From an uncultured bacterium (lineage in GTDB: Bacteria; Verrucomicrobiota; Lentisphaeria; Victivallales; Victivallaceae), in the NCBI GenBank assembly GCA_949297015.1, contig CASFRF010000038.1:1-45683 (forward strand): a DNA stretch of 45,683 nucleotides. Reading direction: 5' to 3'. The notes under the pieces are model-generated. The model was not told the origin of the DNA. It was given only the letters and a program-made list of their open reading frames with translations, and did not search any database. A program made the position numbers and the translations under genes. Shown piece after piece: positions 17,382 to 25,935 of this stretch; the stretch's first letter is position 1, and each line of letters begins with the position of its first letter.

Positions 17382-18794
17382 ATGTCCAGACGAGTGAACG
17401 CGCTGAAGCAGAAAATCGTCGAAAATATCCGCAACCGTACCCCCGGGTTCCGGGAGAGTGTGCCGAGCATCCGGGATCTGATCTCCCGCTTTGACGAAAC
17501 CCATCATGTGGTCAACAGCGCCTTGAAGGAGCTGGTTGACGACGGCGTGCTCAACTGCGTCGCCGGCAAGGGGTTCTTCATCGCCCGGGAAACTCCGGCG
17601 CCGACGGAGACCGGCGAGGCCGGACCCCGGGAGCTCGAAGTGGTGGTCATGGAGAAGATGATCTGGCAGATCGACTTCTGGTGCGCGGTGTTCCGGATGT
17701 TCAGCGACGCCTATCCGCAGTTCCGGGTCTCCCCCCGCTTCCTCTGGAACAACACCGACGCCATCGCCTTCTTGCAGGGGCAGCACCCCGACCGCTCCAC
17801 CGTGGTGCTGTGCATGACCAACAAGGTGGCCCGATCCGTGCCGCTGATTCCGCCGCCGGAGCTGGAGCGGATGCTCGGTATGCCGTTGACCGGCGAACCG
17901 CTGCTGCCGGGGTTGGAAAGCTACGGCGACGGGTTCCGGGTCTATTATCAGTTGCAACCTTCGCTCTGGTTCTACCGGCTGGGGCGGCGACCGCCCCGAT
18001 ACGACTGGCATCAGGGACTGTACGGACTGCTGGAGAGCATGGCCGAGGTGCCGGACAGCGTCGGCAAACTCAGCCCGTTGAGCATCTCATTTGCGCTCTC
18101 CACGCTGGGCATCGACGAGGAGAACGATCTGAATTGTCCGGAGTTGACGGACAAGCTCCGTGAACTGGCCCGCTGTTTCGCCTTCACCCGCGATCACCGT
18201 CTTTTGAACCTGGAGCTTCCGAACGAGGCGATGACCGAGATCCGGGAACTGCGGGAGGGAAATCTGTACTGGGTGCAGCGCAACTCCTTTTACGCCGGAG
18301 CCGTGGGTCTGTCGCAGCGGCTCGGAAAGTTCGGCCTGATGCCGCCGCCGGTGCGCCCGGGGGAGCACTTTCAGATTCCGGTCTGCAGCGCCGCCGTGGC
18401 CGGAACCCGCTGTACACCCGGCTGCGCCGAGTTTATCCGCTTCCTGCTGAGTCGCCCGGTGCAGGAGTTGATGATGCAGCGTGGCCTGGGCTTCTCCCCC
18501 TTCCCCCGTTATCTGGAGGCGGCGCTGGCCGACGAGAAGCATTATCCGGAGGGGTTGCCGGAGGTGATCGGATTCATCCGCGAGCAGATCCCGCTCCGGC
18601 ACAAACGAAACTTTGAGTCCGACGCGATTTTTCAGGAGCTGGCCGATCAGCTGGTCATGCCGATTCTGACCGGGGAGTCCTTCCCCGAGGAGCGGATCCG
18701 GCAGCTGGCTGCCGGACTTCGTCGGCAGGTCGCCGCGCAGCCGGGTGGTGATAAACTCAGTTTGCTGCGGCAGCGGCTGCTTCAACAGGGGTGA
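17382..18794 (+). CDS. GntR-type regulator fused to a solute-binding-protein-like domain
   Basis: This is a 470-aa protein. Residues 1-70 form a GntR winged helix: SVPSIRDLISRF, recognition helix HHVVNSALKELVDDG, and wing GKGFFIA. The rest (about 85-430) does not look like the usual GntR effector domains (FadR FCD, HutC UTRA, MocR aminotransferase). It has the look of a type 1 extracellular solute-binding protein, notably CAEFIRFLLSRPVQELMMQRG near residue 347 followed by SPFPR, the C-terminal signature of sugar-binding ABC proteins. There is no signal peptide, so this would be a cytoplasmic sugar sensor. It is divergent from the carbohydrate operon and 4 bases before the heparinase-like gene, and probably controls both. 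The solute-binding reading is by pattern and needs a profile search. Confidence 0.8.
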   Translation: MSRRVNALKQKIVENIRNRTPGFRESVPSIRDLISRFDETHHVVNSALKELVDDGVLNCVAGKGFFIARETPAPTETGEAGPRELEVVVMEKMIWQIDFWCAVFRMFSDAYPQFRVSPRFLWNNTDAIAFLQGQHPDRSTVVLCMTNKVARSVPLIPPPELERMLGMPLTGEPLLPGLESYGDGFRVYYQLQPSLWFYRLGRRPPRYDWHQGLYGLLESMAEVPDSVGKLSPLSISFALSTLGIDEENDLNCPELTDKLRELARCFAFTRDHRLLNLELPNEAMTEIRELREGNLYWVQRNSFYAGAVGLSQRLGKFGLMPPPVRPGEHFQIPVCSAAVAGTRCTPGCAEFIRFLLSRPVQELMMQRGLGFSPFPRYLEAALADEKHYPEGLPEVIGFIREQIPLRHKRNFESDAIFQELADQLVMPILTGESFPEERIRQLAAGLRRQVAAQPGGDKLSLLRQRLLQQG

Positions 18795-18798
18795 ACGG

Positions 18799-21744
18799 AT
18801 GATGAACATGTTGCATTGGGTGGCTGGAGGAACGACGCTGATTTTGCAGGAGTCCTGCGGGTTTCAGCATGAGTATCAAGTACTTGAAATTCCGATTCCG
18901 GAAGCGCTGCCGGAGCGGTTCGGGCTGCGGGATCGCGCCACGGGGGAGCTTTTGCCGGTTCAGCGTTCGCGCCGCCATCCGGACCGGGGCTTCGTGACGC
19001 TGACGCTGGCGCCGGATCAGCGCCGGGAACTGGAACCGGTGCCGGGATCGGCGCCGGAGTCGGCGTTGGCCGATCCGGTCTGCTTTGACGGTTCGGTGCT
19101 GAGCAACGGCCGTTGCGCGCTGAAGCTGGCGGAGGCGGGACCGCTGACCGGACACTTTCCCTGCGGTCCAGTCCGGGGACTCCGCTATGCCGACGGTGAC
19201 TGGTTTGGAACCACCCGGTTCGATCTGGCCGAGCCGCTCCGGGAGCTTCGGCGTTACGAGGTGGAGTCCGGGCCGCTGCGGCGGGTGATCCGCTTCGAGG
19301 CGCTGGGTGACGCCCCCGGGCCGGTCTATGTGCTGGAGTTGACGCTCGATGCCGGACAGCTGCTGGCCGAGCTGGACGAGACCTTCTCCGGCGGAGCCAA
19401 CGACCAACTGGTCTGGTACTTCCCGCCCGCCCCCCGGGGCTACCGGCTGGACACCACGCCGGGTTACCGCACGCTGTATCTGGATTACGCCCTCGACCGC
19501 GAGGTGGCGGTGCTGGGGAACTGGAGCCAGTTTTCGCAACTGAACTACGACGACGGCTTCGCCTTCCGGCTGCACGACGGAACGATCTGCGGCGCCGTCA
19601 CCCTGCGCGGCGGCGAGTGGCGCGGCAACCGCCGCAATCAGCTGAGCTGGGCGCTGCGGCGGCTCTATCCGGAGGATCCGGCGTCGCGGCGGCTGGTTCC
19701 GGCCCGGATCAAGGCCGACGCCATTCCGGAGGAGCCGGGCGAACGGGTCCCGGCCCGCGACCGCTGCGGCACCGTGCCGAGGCTGTGCTGGGAGGGCGAG
19801 ATCGGCTCCGGTCGGCGTATCTGGGGGTTGCTGCTGTGCGACGAGACCGCCTTCCGGCCCGCCGCCGGAGACGACGCCTCCTGGGACGGCCCGCCGCCGG
19901 AACTGAGCCATTTTGAGCAGCATCCGGACCGGAAATCCTTTCAGCGGCGGCAGGGGTTGCTGCGGCGGCTGTTCATCCAGCGGGGCTTGTTTCCGCTGCA
20001 GGAGCAGGTGCGTCACGCCTTCGTCTGGCCGGAGGAGGATTACGCGACGCTGCCGGAGTTGCCGGAGCCCCCGGACTCCCCCTTCTGGCGGATGCTGTTG
20101 AATCACGCGCAACCCCTCGACGCGGCGGCGTTGCGGCGTCACCTGCTGGAGTTCCTCCGCTGCCGAACCGAGATCTTCTGGTACGGAGCCGGAGCCATCT
20201 CCACCAACGTGGTGGTCTCGCGGCCGGTCGGACCGCTGGCGCTGTGGTTCGTCGAACTCTGCCGCCGCGGCCTGATCCCGCCGGAGGAGCGGCGCGAACT
20301 GCGCCGCCGTTTCGCCACGCTGGCGGTGCTGGTGAGCCTTCCGAACTACTACCCCGGCACTTCGGCGATGACGCCGGGAACCGATCCGGAGGCGATGGAT
20401 CCGGGCTTGCGGGGCATGGCCAATCAGAATTTCTACACCGATGCGATCAACCTCTCCGGACTGGTCGGCTGCGCCCTGCCCGGACATCCGGAGGCGGCGA
20501 GCTGGCGGCAACTCTTCGTGCGGCAGTTTCAGCGGCAGCTCGAGTTTCACGTCAATCCGGCCAGCGGCGTCTGGGAGGAGAGCCACACCTATTTCCAGCA
20601 CGTCCTGCTCACCGTGGGGCTGCTGTTGCGCCTGCTCCGCCGCCGCGGCGAACACGATTTCTTCCGCGATGCGCGGTTGCAGCGGCTACTGGCCGGAGCC
20701 ATCCGGCAACGGACGCCCCGCGACCGCCGGTTCCACGACAGCCGTCATCTGCTGCCCTTCGGCGATCACGGCGCGGCGCCGGAACTCTACTGCCCGCTGT
20801 GGGCGTTTTATGCCGAAAGTCTCGCCGCGACCGCTCCGGAGACGGCGGCGCAGCTGGCCTGGTTTGCGCGGGAGTGCGGGTTCCGCGGTGCGTCGGCAAT
20901 CCCGCCGCAGGCTCCGGAGCCGGTCAGCGAACAGCTGGCCGGGCTCGGGATCTTCTTCCGGGATCAGGATCCGGAAACGGGGGAGACGCTCCTCGCGCTG
21001 CGCAGCGGCAGCATCTGGGGGCACCATCACAACGACGACGGCAGTTTCTGGCTCTACGGTGCCGGACGCTGCTTGGTCGGCGACGCCGACGAGGGGGAGG
21101 TCCGGGCCGGAGAACTGAAATTCCGGGACCAGGGGCACTCCCGCCGGACGCTGGAGGGCGGCGGCATTCTGAACTACCTCTGGCGCTCCCACCGCGGCTG
21201 GCCGCTGGCCGTGGAGCTGGGGGGAGAGCTGGAGTACGCCACCGTGTTCTCCCCCTGCACGCTGCGTCAGCTGGAGGATCAGAAACTGCCGCTGAGTCAG
21301 CCCTTTCTGTGCTTCCGGACGGTGGTGAAACTCAGTGCGACCCGCTATCTGATTCTGGATTCGACGCCACAGGCGGTGGCGACCGAGACCAATTTCCATA
21401 TCAACGGCGACCGGGTGGAACTCACCCCGACCGGAGGGGTCCGCGCCTGGTATCCCGATCTGGAGCTGTGTCTGACGCCGCTCTTCCACAGTCGGCTGGA
21501 GTTGATTCCCGGCCGGGAGGGCGAGACCCATCGGCTTCGGAGCCACCACCAGGGGAGACGGAACTACGCGGCCTATCTGCTCGCTTTCGGGCGGAGCGTT
21601 CCGGAAATCGAGCTGCGGTCCGACGGCATCGACTGCGCCGTTGACGACGGCGGGGAAGGTTTCCGGCTGCGGGCCGAACCCGGGGGCTTCCGGCTGGTCC
21701 GGCGGGGGAGCGAACGGTGTTTCCTCCACCACCGGGAGGGTTGA
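18799..21744 (+). CDS. Heparinase II/III-like polysaccharide lyase family protein, no signal peptide
   Basis: This is a 981-aa protein. The centre (about 440-680) is helix-rich and looks like the alpha/alpha toroid of heparinase II/III-type lyases (NQNFYTDAINLSG, GVWEESHTYFQHVL). The C-terminal sandwich contains WGHHHNDDGSFWLYGAGR (H742, H743, H744, N745), which resembles the GHGHADAGSF motif of that family. The first 430 residues are strand-rich and unassigned. No signal peptide is present, so it is predicted cytoplasmic, unusual for this family, and may act on imported oligosaccharides. The start at 18799 is preferred because AGGGGTG precedes it; 18802 is a second ATG. It follows the regulator by 4 bases. 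Catalytic identity (lyase or hydrolase) is uncertain. Confidence 0.75.
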   Translation: MMNMLHWVAGGTTLILQESCGFQHEYQVLEIPIPEALPERFGLRDRATGELLPVQRSRRHPDRGFVTLTLAPDQRRELEPVPGSAPESALADPVCFDGSVLSNGRCALKLAEAGPLTGHFPCGPVRGLRYADGDWFGTTRFDLAEPLRELRRYEVESGPLRRVIRFEALGDAPGPVYVLELTLDAGQLLAELDETFSGGANDQLVWYFPPAPRGYRLDTTPGYRTLYLDYALDREVAVLGNWSQFSQLNYDDGFAFRLHDGTICGAVTLRGGEWRGNRRNQLSWALRRLYPEDPASRRLVPARIKADAIPEEPGERVPARDRCGTVPRLCWEGEIGSGRRIWGLLLCDETAFRPAAGDDASWDGPPPELSHFEQHPDRKSFQRRQGLLRRLFIQRGLFPLQEQVRHAFVWPEEDYATLPELPEPPDSPFWRMLLNHAQPLDAAALRRHLLEFLRCRTEIFWYGAGAISTNVVVSRPVGPLALWFVELCRRGLIPPEERRELRRRFATLAVLVSLPNYYPGTSAMTPGTDPEAMDPGLRGMANQNFYTDAINLSGLVGCALPGHPEAASWRQLFVRQFQRQLEFHVNPASGVWEESHTYFQHVLLTVGLLLRLLRRRGEHDFFRDARLQRLLAGAIRQRTPRDRRFHDSRHLLPFGDHGAAPELYCPLWAFYAESLAATAPETAAQLAWFARECGFRGASAIPPQAPEPVSEQLAGLGIFFRDQDPETGETLLALRSGSIWGHHHNDDGSFWLYGAGRCLVGDADEGEVRAGELKFRDQGHSRRTLEGGGILNYLWRSHRGWPLAVELGGELEYATVFSPCTLRQLEDQKLPLSQPFLCFRTVVKLSATRYLILDSTPQAVATETNFHINGDRVELTPTGGVRAWYPDLELCLTPLFHSRLELIPGREGETHRLRSHHQGRRNYAAYLLAFGRSVPEIELRSDGIDCAVDDGGEGFRLRAEPGGFRLVRRGSERCFLHHREG

Positions 21745-21769
21745 CAAAGTTCGGATTCCGGAGTATATT
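21741..21769 (+). promoter_or_regulatory. Near-consensus promoter for the KamA-family gene
   Basis: A perfect TTGACA (21741-21746) and TATATT (21764-21769) have a 17-base spacer. The -35 box overlaps the stop codon of the preceding gene. Predicted start of transcription is near 21776, giving a short leader to the ATG at 21804. Confidence 0.8.
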
Positions 21770-21803
21770 GCGCTTCGTTTTTGTGCGATCCGGAAGGTGT
21801 CCC

Positions 21804-22841
21804 ATGAAATTTTATCGAAACAGCGCCGAAGCCCGGGCGGAGCTCGGAATGGCGCCCGGCGTCGATGTCTCCGCGGTGGAGGCGGAGTACCCGTTTTTAA
21901 CCAATGACTATTACCTGCGGCTGATCGATCCGGCGGCGGGAACGGCGGACCCGATCTATCGTCAGAGCTTCCCCGCGCCGGAGGAGCTGGCGGACCGCAG
22001 TTCCAGTTTCGATCCGCTGGCTGAAAACGAGCAGATGCCCACGCCGCGACTGATCCACCGCTTCCGGGACCGGGTGGTACTGCTGACCACCGGCAAGTGC
22101 GCCATGCGCTGCCGCTTCTGCTTCCGCAAGCGGACCTGGAAGCAGGGGGCGGACTTTCCCGATCTTACGGCGTCGGAGCTGAAGAGAGCGACGGAGTACC
22201 TGACCGCCCATCCCGAAATCCGCGAGGTGCTGGTCTCCGGCGGCGATCCGCTGATGCTGGGCAAATCGCGGCTGCGGGAGATTCTGACGGCGCTGGCGGC
22301 GGTCCCCTCCATCGAAATTCTGCGGGTGGGCAGTCGGATCCCGGTCGTGGCTCCGGAGCTGCTGGACGAGGAGTATGCCGCGCTGCTCGGGTCTTTTCCG
22401 GGACTCTGGTTCGCCACCCACTTCAATCACCCCCGGGAGCTGACGCCCGAAGCCCGGGCGGCCTGCACTCGCCTGATTCGGGCGGGGGTGCCGGTGGTCA
22501 ATCAGACGGTCCTGCTCAAGGGGGTCAATGACGACGCCGGAGTGCTGGAGGAGCTGTTCCGCACGCTGGTCTCGTGGAAGGTCAAGCCGCACTATCTCTT
22601 CCATGTCGATCCGGTGCGCGGGGTGCGGCATTTCGCCACCGGCATCGCCAGCGGGCTGGAAATCTTGCGGGCGTTCCGGCCGCGTCTCAGCTCACTGGCC
22701 ACGCCGACCTTCGCCATCGATCTGCCCGAGGGCGGCGGCAAGGTTGCGCTGCAGCCCGAATACGGGCGCGACGGTCGTTATCTCGATCTCCACGAGCGCA
22801 AGCTGATCGCCTACGGCGAGTTCAATTCTCCGATTGATTGA
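21804..22841 (+). CDS. KamA-family radical SAM aminomutase (lysine 2,3-aminomutase-like)
   Basis: This is a 345-aa protein. The radical SAM cluster motif is C99-x3-C103-x2-C106 (CAMRCRFC), followed by FRKR. SGGDPLML is the SAM-binding GGDP block. The C-terminal ATPTFAIDLPEGGGK has the Asp that contacts the substrate amine and the Lys that holds PLP in lysine 2,3-aminomutase; HVDPVRGVRHF has the second substrate Asp. It is shorter than classic KamA (about 416 aa) and nearer EpmB, which beta-lysylates elongation factor P, but the C-terminal motif is KamA-like. It could make beta-lysine as an osmolyte, start lysine breakdown, or modify EF-P; no EF-P, epmA or kam genes are adjacent. Ribosome site GGAAGGTG. 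Its last 20 bases overlap the convergent TadE-like gene. Confidence 0.88.
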   Translation: MKFYRNSAEARAELGMAPGVDVSAVEAEYPFLTNDYYLRLIDPAAGTADPIYRQSFPAPEELADRSSSFDPLAENEQMPTPRLIHRFRDRVVLLTTGKCAMRCRFCFRKRTWKQGADFPDLTASELKRATEYLTAHPEIREVLVSGGDPLMLGKSRLREILTALAAVPSIEILRVGSRIPVVAPELLDEEYAALLGSFPGLWFATHFNHPRELTPEARAACTRLIRAGVPVVNQTVLLKGVNDDAGVLEELFRTLVSWKVKPHYLFHVDPVRGVRHFATGIASGLEILRAFRPRLSSLATPTFAIDLPEGGGKVALQPEYGRDGRYLDLHERKLIAYGEFNSPID

Positions 22842-23487
22842 TCCGGGGAAAGTAGACGTGGTTGGTCTCCTGATTGACCAGATCCTGGGTTCGTACCCGG
22901 ACTCCGCAGAGCCGGTAGAAAAACTCCTCCAGCGCCTGAGTCGCCACCGGACTGCCCGCACCGCCGATTTCCGAAGGGTCGATGGTCAGTACCGGGTGAC
23001 CGCCGAAACTGCTGCCGCTGCCGACCAGATTGGCCGCGATCCGGGCGGAGTTGCCCAGCTGGTTGAACCGGGAGAAGCGACTGCTGTCGACGCCCGGCAG
23101 GAGGCTGATTTCATTGAGCGTTGCAAACTGGTAGTTCTCCTCATTCTCGGCGGAGTCGGAGACGGAGGAAAACTCCCCGGTGGAGAGGGTTCCGGACTTG
23201 GTTACCAGCAGGGAGTCCGGATCGTAGGGCAGTTCGATTGAAGTACCGACATCCCGCCGCCGGTAGGACCAGGTGGCGATGTCGGAGCCGTCGTTGGAGA
23301 GCGGCGGTTGGGACTCCCGTTGCATGGCCAGTTCGGCGTTGAATCTCGCATCCTTGTAGATGCGCAGGGAGTTGATGCCGAGTCCGGCGACGAACAACAG
23401 CCCGAGCATCACCGCCAGCAGGGCGATCAGCCCGGCCAGCAGTTCCAGAATCGCCTGTCCACGCTGGTTTTTTCGATTTTTACGCAT
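22822..23487 (-). CDS. TadE-like pseudopilin/pilus-assembly protein
   Basis: This 221-aa protein has a Lys/Arg-rich N-terminus, then RGQAILELLAGLIALLAVM, a TadE-like membrane anchor with the conserved Glu. The globular part carries HPVLTIDPSEIGG and no recognised domain. It starts 1 base after the stop of the TadG-like gene, so the three genes form one unit. TadE/TadG-type minor pilins belong to Tad/Flp systems for adhesion. No TadA ATPase, TadB/C platform, secretin, Flp pilin or prepilin peptidase is in the window. Its 3' end overlaps the convergent KamA-family gene by 20 bases. Confidence 0.7.
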   Translation of the reverse strand: MRKNRKNQRGQAILELLAGLIALLAVMLGLLFVAGLGINSLRIYKDARFNAELAMQRESQPPLSNDGSDIATWSYRRRDVGTSIELPYDPDSLLVTKSGTLSTGEFSSVSDSAENEENYQFATLNEISLLPGVDSSRFSRFNQLGNSARIAANLVGSGSSFGGHPVLTIDPSEIGGAGSPVATQALEEFFYRLCGVRVRTQDLVNQETNHVYFPRINQSEN

Positions 23488-23488
23488 C

Positions 23489-25267
23489 TCAGTTCACGTT
23501 GGGCGGTCCGGCCGGGACCCATTCACCGGGACCGGGAGTCGGGCCCGGGCCGGGGGTGTAGTTGCAGATTTCGTTCTCTTGTGTTTTGAAGTTGCCGTCG
23601 GCGTCGTACTCGACGTAGGAGTTGCCCAGATAGTAGCGCCGGTGTTCCTGATCGTGGTAGAGCCGCCCGCTGGAGGCTTCGGCCGGCGGATTGTCATCCT
23701 TCCCGACGTAGGCAGCCTGAAGCCAGCCGGGACCGTCGGAATTGGCCGGATAACGGTAACTGGTCCCGAACAGCAATTCGACCGGAAAGTCGGCGAGTGA
23801 TCCGGAAAAATCGGGATTGTAGCCCTTGCGTCGCCACTGGGGATCGCTCAGCTGCCGCAGGGCACTCAAATACCAGTCGTATTGAGAGTCGGCCTCATCG
23901 AGACTCTGCAACTGGGCCAGCAGCATCAAGAACTTGTAAAGGTCGGAAAAGTCGGCCTGAAACACGACGAAGTTCTTCAGCGAGACCGGGATCCGGGCCA
24001 CCTGTTTGAACACCGGCAACACGATCGGCACGAGGACCGGATTGTCACCCGAGGGAAAAGCCCCGACCACCTGAGCCGCCGCGCCGTAGCGATTGTCGAA
24101 ATTGTCCGGATAGTTGCTGCCCAGCCGGACGTCGCGCTGGATAAAGGCGTTCTCGCGATTCCAAGTCTTCAGCGGTTGATCGGGGTTGCGCACCGGCAGC
24201 AACCGCAGATTCTCGGCATCGATAAAGGTCTCCGCATAGGCGACCGGGCCGTTGTAGAGGAAAGATTTCCGCAAGTCGGCCCGCAGTCGGCCGTCGCCGG
24301 TCCAGGCGTATTTCAGATAATCGATGTCGTCCCACCAGGAGTCGTAACGACACCAGCGCAGATAGGGCAACTCCTCCGCGTCACTGTCCCAGTAGTCACG
24401 GCCGGGATCCACCTTCTGCGCCGCCATGAGTCCGGCTTCCGTCTCTGCCGCGTTGCTCGCGTTGGAGAAGGTGACATCCAGGGAGTAGATCTCGCTCTGA
24501 TCGGGAAATGTCCCGGGCGAGAATTCGGTATCTCCCCACCAGCGCCCGAAGAATTGGTCATCTCCTTTTTTGAGCAACATCCGCAATACGCCGTGGCAGA
24601 AATTCTCGGCGTGGATCGCCGTGTAGAGATCTTCATCCACCAGCCAGGAGGGATCGACCCGGATCAGTCCCGGCGTCCGGCCGCTGGGCCGGATCGCCAG
24701 CTGGCCGTCATCCAGTGCCGCGATCAAATTGGTATAGGGCTGGCGCCAGCGGTAGTAGTTGATGATCTCCGGCTGCAGCAGGTAGTGGGGACTGGTCAGC
24801 AACTGTTCGTGATAGCTGGCCAGGTCGCGATTGATGTTTCGTGCGCCCTGGGCTGCGCGGACTCCGTTCTGCTTGGCGGCCTGCTGGGCGGCGGCGAAGC
24901 CGATCAGGGGGCCGACAAAGGCCAAGCGGGACTGCATTTCGGTGAGGGTCTTGACCCGCGGCGTGATCCGGTCCCTCACCTCATCCACATAGTCGCTGCC
25001 GTCCTCCGTCATTTCCGGGGGCGGAGCATCGAGTTCCAGCAGGCTCCGGGTGGCCTTGATCAAATTGATTTCGCCGATCAGATTCAGGGATTCGCGCTGC
25101 CATTCGGCGGCGGTCAAGGCGGCGGCCTGCTCCGCAGTCTCGGTCTTCATGCGGCCGCGGATGATGATGAACAAATTGAAGATCACCAGAATGCAGACCA
25201 GAATCACCATGCAGACCATCAGCGAAATGATCAGCACCTGCCCCGGTTCGCGCCGCCGCCGGTTCAT
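23489..25267 (-). CDS. TadG-like membrane-anchored surface protein
   Basis: This 592-aa protein starts with GQVLIISLMVCMVILVCIL, an N-terminal membrane anchor. It is followed by a TadG-like helical stretch, RMKTETAEQAAALTAAEWQR. The remainder is a long extracytoplasmic region rich in Trp, Tyr and Asp (for example RWCRYDSWWDDIDYL). It ends with a Pro/Gly tail (TPGPGPTPGPG) that may be a flexible surface linker. No catalytic motif is recognisable. It overlaps the upstream TadE-like gene by 4 bases (ATGA). TadG proteins typically have a von Willebrand domain; I do not see a MIDAS motif, so it is a divergent member or only shares the anchor. Confidence 0.68.
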   Translation of the reverse strand: MNRRRREPGQVLIISLMVCMVILVCILVIFNLFIIIRGRMKTETAEQAAALTAAEWQRESLNLIGEINLIKATRSLLELDAPPPEMTEDGSDYVDEVRDRITPRVKTLTEMQSRLAFVGPLIGFAAAQQAAKQNGVRAAQGARNINRDLASYHEQLLTSPHYLLQPEIINYYRWRQPYTNLIAALDDGQLAIRPSGRTPGLIRVDPSWLVDEDLYTAIHAENFCHGVLRMLLKKGDDQFFGRWWGDTEFSPGTFPDQSEIYSLDVTFSNASNAAETEAGLMAAQKVDPGRDYWDSDAEELPYLRWCRYDSWWDDIDYLKYAWTGDGRLRADLRKSFLYNGPVAYAETFIDAENLRLLPVRNPDQPLKTWNRENAFIQRDVRLGSNYPDNFDNRYGAAAQVVGAFPSGDNPVLVPIVLPVFKQVARIPVSLKNFVVFQADFSDLYKFLMLLAQLQSLDEADSQYDWYLSALRQLSDPQWRRKGYNPDFSGSLADFPVELLFGTSYRYPANSDGPGWLQAAYVGKDDNPPAEASSGRLYHDQEHRRYYLGNSYVEYDADGNFKTQENEICNYTPGPGPTPGPGEWVPAGPPNVN

Positions 25268-25848
25268 TGCTCGCCCTCCTCCAGAAACAAGTGCGAGTAA
25301 TCATAGCCCCGGGCGCTGCCGGTGATGTCCAGTCCCTCCTCCCGGTTCAACAGATCGGCGAGTTCCGGCAGCAGTGTCGGTGCTCGATACAGCGTCACCC
25401 GGCCGCCGGAATAGGGCCGGCTGCCGGTGCCGGGGGCCTCGGTACTGACTCCGAGATAGGGTTTGCCCACGCCGCGGCTGTCCCAGTACTCAAAATAGAC
25501 GCCGTAGTCGCCCCAGCTGCCGTGCTGCAGATAGTCGCTGCCCCAGTGGAACCAGCTGAACCGGTCCTCGTCCGGCGGAAACGGCTGGATCGAGAGGTCC
25601 TTGCCCGACATGCCGATCGCCGCCAGCCGACCGCTGCGGCCAATGATGTAGTCGGCGAACCCCAGATTGCGGCTGCGGGAGACGATGTAACTGGCGTACT
25701 CCCCGTAAATCTGCTGCACGCACCACAGAAAGACCTGGAGAAATCCGGCCAGAATGAACATCAGCAAACAGATGCACAACAGCGACTCCAAAATGGCGGC
25801 GCCGCGTTCCTGCGTTCGCTTGTTCCTGACTCTGGACATAGGGTTCAT
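25264..25848 (-). CDS. TadE-like pseudopilin/pilus-assembly protein, first of three
   Basis: This is a 194-aa protein. ERGAAILESLLCICLLMFIL is a TadE-type anchor with the conserved Gly-Ala and Glu, then a helix containing QQIYGEYASYIVSRSRN. The C-terminal part (YFEYWDSRGVGKPYLGV) is probably outside the cell. The ATG at 25848 has no good ribosome site and 25839 is an in-frame alternative. On the minus strand TATATT (25870-25865) could be a -10 box, but its -35 is poor. It is translationally coupled to the TadG-like gene. Confidence 0.7.
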   Translation of the reverse strand: MNPMSRVRNKRTQERGAAILESLLCICLLMFILAGFLQVFLWCVQQIYGEYASYIVSRSRNLGFADYIIGRSGRLAAIGMSGKDLSIQPFPPDEDRFSWFHWGSDYLQHGSWGDYGVYFEYWDSRGVGKPYLGVSTEAPGTGSRPYSGGRVTLYRAPTLLPELADLLNREEGLDITGSARGYDYSHLFLEEGEQ

Positions 25849-25935
25849 TTATGACTTATGAGAGAATATACATCCGCCCGGACGGAAATTCCAGTGGCGG
25901 TTGACAAATTCCTCCCGAATCGAAGGAGGAGTCTT

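Noticed and set aside
18757..20655. A 632-codon minus-strand open frame
   Set aside because: Antisense to the heparinase-like gene; no motif, Gln/Arg-rich.
25901..25929. Perfect TTGACA as promoter of the 171-aa gene
   Set aside because: The -10 position 17 bases on reads AGGAGG, which is the ribosome site. No -10 box fits.
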